From the NCBI RefSeq assembly GCF_014898055.3, contig NW_023601212.1, forward strand, positions 33,654,329 to 33,718,328: a stretch of DNA of 64,000 bases. The letters run 5' to 3'. Numbering within the stretch: the first letter of the stretch is position 1; each line of letters starts with the position of its first letter. The position numbers and the translations under genes are program-made. The notes under the pieces are model-generated. The model had not been told where the DNA came from. It was given only the letters and a program-made list of their open reading frames with translations, and ran no database searches. Below are positions 59,131 through 64,000 of this stretch, in pieces. This stretch comes from Talpa occidentalis (taxonomy: Eukaryota > Chordata > Mammalia > Eulipotyphla > Talpidae).

Positions 59131-59159
59131 TATAATGTTTTACTATTTATTAAAAGCTT

Positions 59160-59335
59160 TCACATGTATTATTTTCTACCTTGTTAAACTCAATAGTTAA
59201 CTGAAATTGCCTCATTTTGCAGATGAACTGAGACTCAGATTATAAGTGATTAATCCAAGATCACTTAGCAAATAAATGATTGATATTGGATTTGTATGTA
59301 GCTTTTTCAGCTTTGGAAAAGGAGTCCAATTCTTT
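59160..59335 (-). mobile_element. MIR relic
   Basis: 'ctcattttgcagatgaactgagactcagattataagtgattaatccaagatcacttagcaaataaatgattgatattggatttg' is a reversed MIR core. Confidence 0.8.
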
Positions 59336-59502
59336 TTTACCATATCAGCTTTTTCTCCTTCTGAAAATAAATGGTAGTTATATTTTCCATGTTAAAGAAC
59401 CATCCATGTTTAAGAATGTGTGTATTATATGTGTATATATTAAACTATTATTATATGTATTGTAATCTACATTAAGTCAACTCCTTGAATTTTTTTAAGT
59501 AA

Positions 59503-59617
59503 AACTTTTTTTTTTTTTTTATTGAGGAAACATTGGTTGACAACACTGTATGAGATCAGATGTGTGTTACCACACAGCACCCACTACCAAAGTACCCCCA
59601 GCTGGAGTTATAAGGTA
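59503..59617 (-). mobile_element. Small old L1 3'-end fragment
   Basis: A T-run (59507-59520) is followed by 'attgaggaaacattggttgacaacactgtatgagatcagatgtgtgttaccacacagcacccactacc', the reverse complement of an L1 3' end of the type seen at 49120. Confidence 0.7.
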
Positions 59618-60156
59618 TTTTATAAATAACTTTTGTTAATGATGATTCTGGCTGTGGAAGTATTTTCCTAGCTCAAAGTAGGAGACAGGAAAAAAAAGAT
59701 GCAGGGAGCAAGGATTTGGAGCTGATAAAAATGGAAAGAACCCAGCTCACTCTGTCATTATGTAGCATTTCTTGGTGCACTTCCTAATAGCCTGCATGTC
59801 TTTCTCTTCAATTTGACTGTGGCTACCTAATGCCTCATGCCATGCTCAGTCCTTTGTAACTATAGCAGCCAGGCAGCACACCTAAAAAGGTCAGCATCTA
59901 GGAAATCAAGTGCAATGAGTGATCCTGTATGGATCCTGCATTAGGGCATAAGAACGCTTATAAAGGACAGTATTAGGATAATAGACAAAATTTGAGTATG
60001 AACTGTGGGTTAGATAATAATATTGAACCAGTGTTAACTTTCCTTGTCTTCATAGTTGTACTGTGATGATGTAAGGGAATTTCCTGGTCTCAAGAAATAT
60101 ACTCTGAAGTATGTAGGGATAAAGGGACATGATACCTACCACTCACTCTCAGATGG

Positions 60157-60205
60157 GTGTGTGTGTGTGTATGAGAGAGAGAGAGCGAGAGAGAGAGCGA
60201 GTGCA
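60157..60205. repeat. (GT)n followed by (GA)n
   Basis: gtgtgtgtgtgtgt, tat, then gagagagagagagcgagagagagagcgag. The minus-strand frame across it is spurious. Confidence 0.85.
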
Positions 60206-63144
60206 TGCACATATGCACATAAAGGAAAATAAGGGGTAAAAAGGATGGGGTCATTATATTAATAAATTGGTGAATCTTGATAAAAGAATGTGATAGTTTT
60301 TTGTACAATTCTTGCAACTTTCCTCTAAGTTACCAATTATGTCAAAATAAGCATTTTAAAAGCTGAATAAAGTTATCCTTTAAATAGATAAGTCCAAAGG
60401 GACTTTCTTTTTCTACTTGGTTTTAGCCTGAATTGAAATAAAGCCCAAACCAAATTAAAATAACAAACATAAGCGAGTTTAAGAGCTTGTTTTCTATTTG
60501 TATACGTAAGTATATTTAGTTTTTCCTAATATTACCCTAAATATTTCCTAAAAACACCAAATCCCATATAATCAGTTCCAGATTGGAGACCAGCTGTGGG
60601 GTTTATTTTCCTCAGGTTTTGTGGTGGTTCCTTAAAACCTGATTTAGTGATGGGAGCCTGAATATAGACCACACTCTGTCTGTTTAATATTGTAGGACAA
60701 TTGATAACCATCGAGGTGACGTGTTTCTCTGTATCTCATATCATTTTATTTTTGTCCACTTAGAAAAATACTGTGGTAGAATGAGAGCTCAAAGTCCAGA
60801 ACAATTAAAAAAATTAAAGCCAAGGACTAGTTCTACTGCTTAAGTTACCCATTTTCTTGATACCACAATGACATCTATGTTATGACACATTCCTTCCTCC
60901 TGATAATCAGTCACTCTTACGTTATGGCATTTCTGGACATCCCAAATGCTTTCCCAGATTTCAAAAGCCTTATCAGTCATTGATATAATCTCTTCTGTAG
61001 ACCCTGATTTTTTTATTGCTTTTCTGACATTTTAAATACCAGGGTAAATTGTTTTTCACAGTCTGTCATTAGTCATTAGATAATATTGCACAATGCCATA
61101 AAGCATTTCTATCTTTGGTAACTGTGCTTTCTTCGTCTTCATAAAGCAGTGTGTACAATTCATATCATGGAATCTTTACCTGATGTAGGACATCAACTAA
61201 GTAGCCATTTCATGTTTAAGTTGAGCTAAAAGGAGTTTAAAGTGAACTATTTCTAAGGTGATGAAAAACTCTGTCACTATAATTACATGTGGTTAAAATT
61301 ATCACCATTGCCCAGATTTTCGTGTGAATAACAAGTTAGAACAGCCAACATATGTTAACTATTCATTTCTTCTCTTTCCAAAATAGACAAAATACCATTC
61401 AAAAATAGTGTTCATTTAAGATACATATTTGTTCTTTAAAACCTCCATTGTTATATAGAAATAATGGGGATTAAGGGAGTTACCTTCAAATTTCAAATTT
61501 AGGACTATCAGCAATCATATCTTAGCTGCCCTCCTTTTCCCTCCCCCCCCTACATACACTCACTTGTAAACTTTCATGCATGTACCTCAGGTGGACCTCG
61601 CAATCCTGGTCCTTTGGGGACACACTTTAATTTAATCAAATGATGCAGTGAACCTAGTTGCTAATAGGAAGCAGGAATCTCAGTTATAGTTGTGTTCACA
61701 GAGCACTGTCCCTGCTTTCGCCTTTGTATAAATTTTAGGCAAATAGGAGGTATTTATGGAAGAGAGTAAATCTTTGTATTACTGCATAGGAGCTCGACTG
61801 TGCTTGACTTTATTTTTGTCTCATTTATGCAAGTCCTGAGACAGTTCTGATGAGTGTAACAGGGATGTTAGCAGTAAGCTTTCTGTAGCGCACATATAGC
61901 ACACAACAGAATTTAAGTTTATTGGCTCATTGTTTGGAATTTGTCCACCATCTGAGATTTGCTTTTGGAATGAAGTTACCATGGTCACAAGGCTAAAAAA
62001 ACTTCTCCTATCTATTTGCCTTCTAGGGCACCAGGCCAACTGTTTCACTGTTAGTGGAATAGAAAAAAACAACCAGGTCGACCTTTGACATCCTTCTAGA
62101 AGCTGGAAAGGAAATAGCAGTGGCATTCTGACAAGGCTTGGGGATGGATTGAGGAGAGAAAAGCTAGCATTTTTTTTTTTTACCACTTTTAATTATTCTT
62201 TTCTACAGCACACTAAAATGCTGGGAAGGCAGGCAGCATCATTTGTTGAATGTGATTCAAGTTCTTACTGCTTTGTAATATCTTTTTCCTGTCAAGTACT
62301 GGATTTGGTTGACCTTTTGCATATTGCACTTTTGTTTGCCTTGAAGTATTAAGAAAGATCTCTCATATAACCTTTTGTTTTCTCTAGGAGTTAAGGAGTG
62401 GTGGGGAAGTGATAAAAGTTGATGGGAAAAAGAAGAGCTCCAAATTCAGGCAGCCTTATTTTATATCTCTTTTAGGTCAGGTGGCCCAAAGCTTTCCTAT
62501 GAAGATGTCTATAAGCAGAGAGGAAGCCTTGGTGCTGTTTGCTTTCTCCTGCTTCTGTGTTTTGAGTATCCCCTTGTTAATTATTTTCCTCTCCTTCTTC
62601 TCTCTGAGAAGCGTGTGCCCTCTGCTGGTGCCAGTCCAGTGGGGGCCCAGGAGAGGGAGTGTGAGGGACAAGACAGGTTGGAATGAGTCAGGTGGACTCG
62701 CAGGGAATTGCAGAGCCAGGCTGGCTTGGGAATGATTCCTGTTGATGAGAAGGGGATGAGATTAAAGAGATGAGAAGGGGAATGATTCTCATGTCTACAG
62801 GATTCGATAGTGCCTCCCACGAGACAGTCATGTCCATCTCAACCTCCTTCCTCATCTGCTCCAAATTTAAAGATTTGGACTTTCACTAACCTTCCCAGCT
62901 CTGACATTCCTTCCCATGAATGTGTGGTAGGTGTCCTGGTGTGACAATAACAAAACTTCACTCATTGTTTCCTGCTGGACCCTGAGTATACTTTCATCAG
63001 TGGATACTTAATTTTATTTCTCTTCAACTCTTTTCAGTTGGTCTGCTAGCTACATATTCACATAGGTCATCATTGTTACCAGCAGTGTGACTTTGTTTTG
63101 GAATAGGCACAGTTTTAGAACCTAAAGCCAAGGGTTTACCAGTA
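60206..63144. other. Unassigned intron 3 sequence
   Basis: The minus frame 61821-62186 (121 codons) and plus frame 62409-62735 (108 codons) have no domain or splice support. T-run at 62170-62180; no repeat family named. Confidence 0.45.
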
Positions 63145-63156
63145 TCCAGTCCATAT

Positions 63157-63411
63157 ATGTATTTTTTTTAAAGATTTATTTATTTATTTTTACAAGCACT
63201 GGGTACAGTCAGAAGAATGGGAGGGTGAGAGAACTCACCAGAGCCATTGCGGGGAACAGAGCAGGCAGATGGACCGAAATACATTGCTGAGGGGAGCAGT
63301 GGGCATGGCAGGAGAGGTCTGTGCGCCATGTGGGACCCTCGCCGGTGACCGGGGACCTAACCGGCAGCTTCGCAGCCCAGCGCCCAACCACTGCACCACC
63401 AGGGGAGGCCC
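63157..63411 (-). mobile_element. tRNA-derived SINE, younger subfamily, head deleted across box B
   Basis: - strand copy with tail, full body and head. About 18 bp between body and head, including most of box B, are missing ('ggggacctaaccggcagcttcgcag' on + against 'ggggatcgaaccggcgctgcagaggccgcgggcagcttcgcaa' elsewhere). The TSD tccagtccatat is at 63145-63156 and 63412-63423. Confidence 0.92.
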
Positions 63412-63423
63412 TCCAGTCCATAT

Positions 63424-64000
63424 TTTTGACAATTTCTACATTTTCTACACATGTGCATTCATGAGTCCCCTTGAGTTTAAGTAAAATATAAAGTAACCTG
63501 AAAATCCATTTATTCAACCAATAGCATGTAGTGGGTGCTGGCATTATGTAGGCGCCGATTTACTCAGCAAGCAGAGTGCTACATAGGCTAATGACAAACC
63601 ATTCGTTTCCTTGTCAGACATCCTGTTCTGAATGTTGATAGGAGACACTATAAATGGGAAATGACCTGTCCTGACTCCCTAGTCTCCTGGTAGCTATCTT
63701 ACAGTTGGGTTTATGTTTACAATAGTATAATGTACAAAACCTTAAAACCTTCTTATCTTCATTTTGGTAATTTATAAATTTAGTAAAAAATCCAAAACAA
63801 CAAGAAAACAAACAGTGGCTGGTTTGAATAATGCCTATTGAATATTCTGTATATTAACAAAATATAGGCAACAACCAACAGTCCAACTCTAAGGAAATGG
63901 TCAGTTAAATGATGTTAAATCTGCTTACAGCAACTCTGAGCAGCTATTTAAGGGAGGACTGCTGGAGAGGTTATGCTATAGCATGGGAACTGTCTATGAT
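63424..64000. other. Unassigned end of window
   Basis: No repeat or exon recognised to the window end. Confidence 0.5.

Larger units (their letters stand above)
46873..64000 (+). other. GUCY1A2: 5' part of GUCY1A2 intron 3
   Basis: The intron starts at the GTATAT donor and runs off the window. It contains two younger-looking SINEs (50565 and 63157), one older SINE (56778), five L1 fragments and a few MIR/MER5 relics. No further exon was found. Confidence 0.88.

Noticed and set aside
61821..62186. 121-codon - strand frame
   Set aside because: Low-complexity start from an A-run and no recognisable domain.
46875..64000. Next GUCY1A2 exon
   Set aside because: The expected long exon starting with LKFEEIQKRFG-like sequence was looked for by eye in the frames and not found.

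Overview
The window is about 64 kb of nuclear DNA from a placental mammal. It lies inside a large, intron-rich gene on the + strand. Two short, well-delimited coding exons (26161-26222 and 46751-46872) encode consecutive peptides that I recognise from memory as GUCY1A2, the alpha-2 subunit of soluble (nitric-oxide-sensitive) guanylate cyclase. Their reading frames and splice phases join exactly (phase 0 / phase 2 / phase 1). The first coding exon and the long exon that should follow are not in this window. No other host protein-coding gene, tRNA or rRNA gene is visible.

Layout: 1-26160 is the 3' part of the upstream intron ('intron 1' here). 26223-46750 is a complete 20.5-kb intron ('intron 2'). 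46873-64000 is the beginning of the next intron ('intron 3'). The exon numbers are inferred from the human protein order. Intron 1 holds SINEs, old L1, L2 and MIR fragments, and a candidate solo LTR. Intron 2 is dominated by a 12.4-kb nest: an old 5'-truncated L1 (27318-39730, - strand) has received four later insertions. One of these is a nearly full-length L1 of about 7 kb (32318-39276, - strand), which carries a SINE in its 5' UTR and a 3' transduction of roughly 258 bp. Intron 3 holds older L1 pieces, MIRs and more SINEs.

Organism: the active-looking interspersed repeats are a tRNA-derived SINE of about 290 bp (twelve copies found, at least two subfamilies) and L1. No primate Alu, rodent B1/B2, carnivore SINEC, pig PRE-1, horse ERE, ruminant BovB/Bov-tA or vespertilionid VES copy was recognised. 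Shared placental relics (MIR, L2, MER5-like) are present. I cannot name the species. A laurasiatherian such as a rhinolophoid bat is a weak guess only, and the SINE consensus would settle it.

The two exons encode the N-terminal helical lead-in to the H-NOX-like domain of the alpha-2 subunit. That subunit pairs with beta-1 to make cGMP in response to NO. The rest of the window is transposon history. Target-site duplications (TSDs) let much of it be ordered: old L1, then small L1 tails and a SINE inside it, then the long L1 with its transduced tail. Repeat boundaries were read by eye. Those with a stated TSD are accurate to a few bases; MIR/L2/MER5 limits are approximate.
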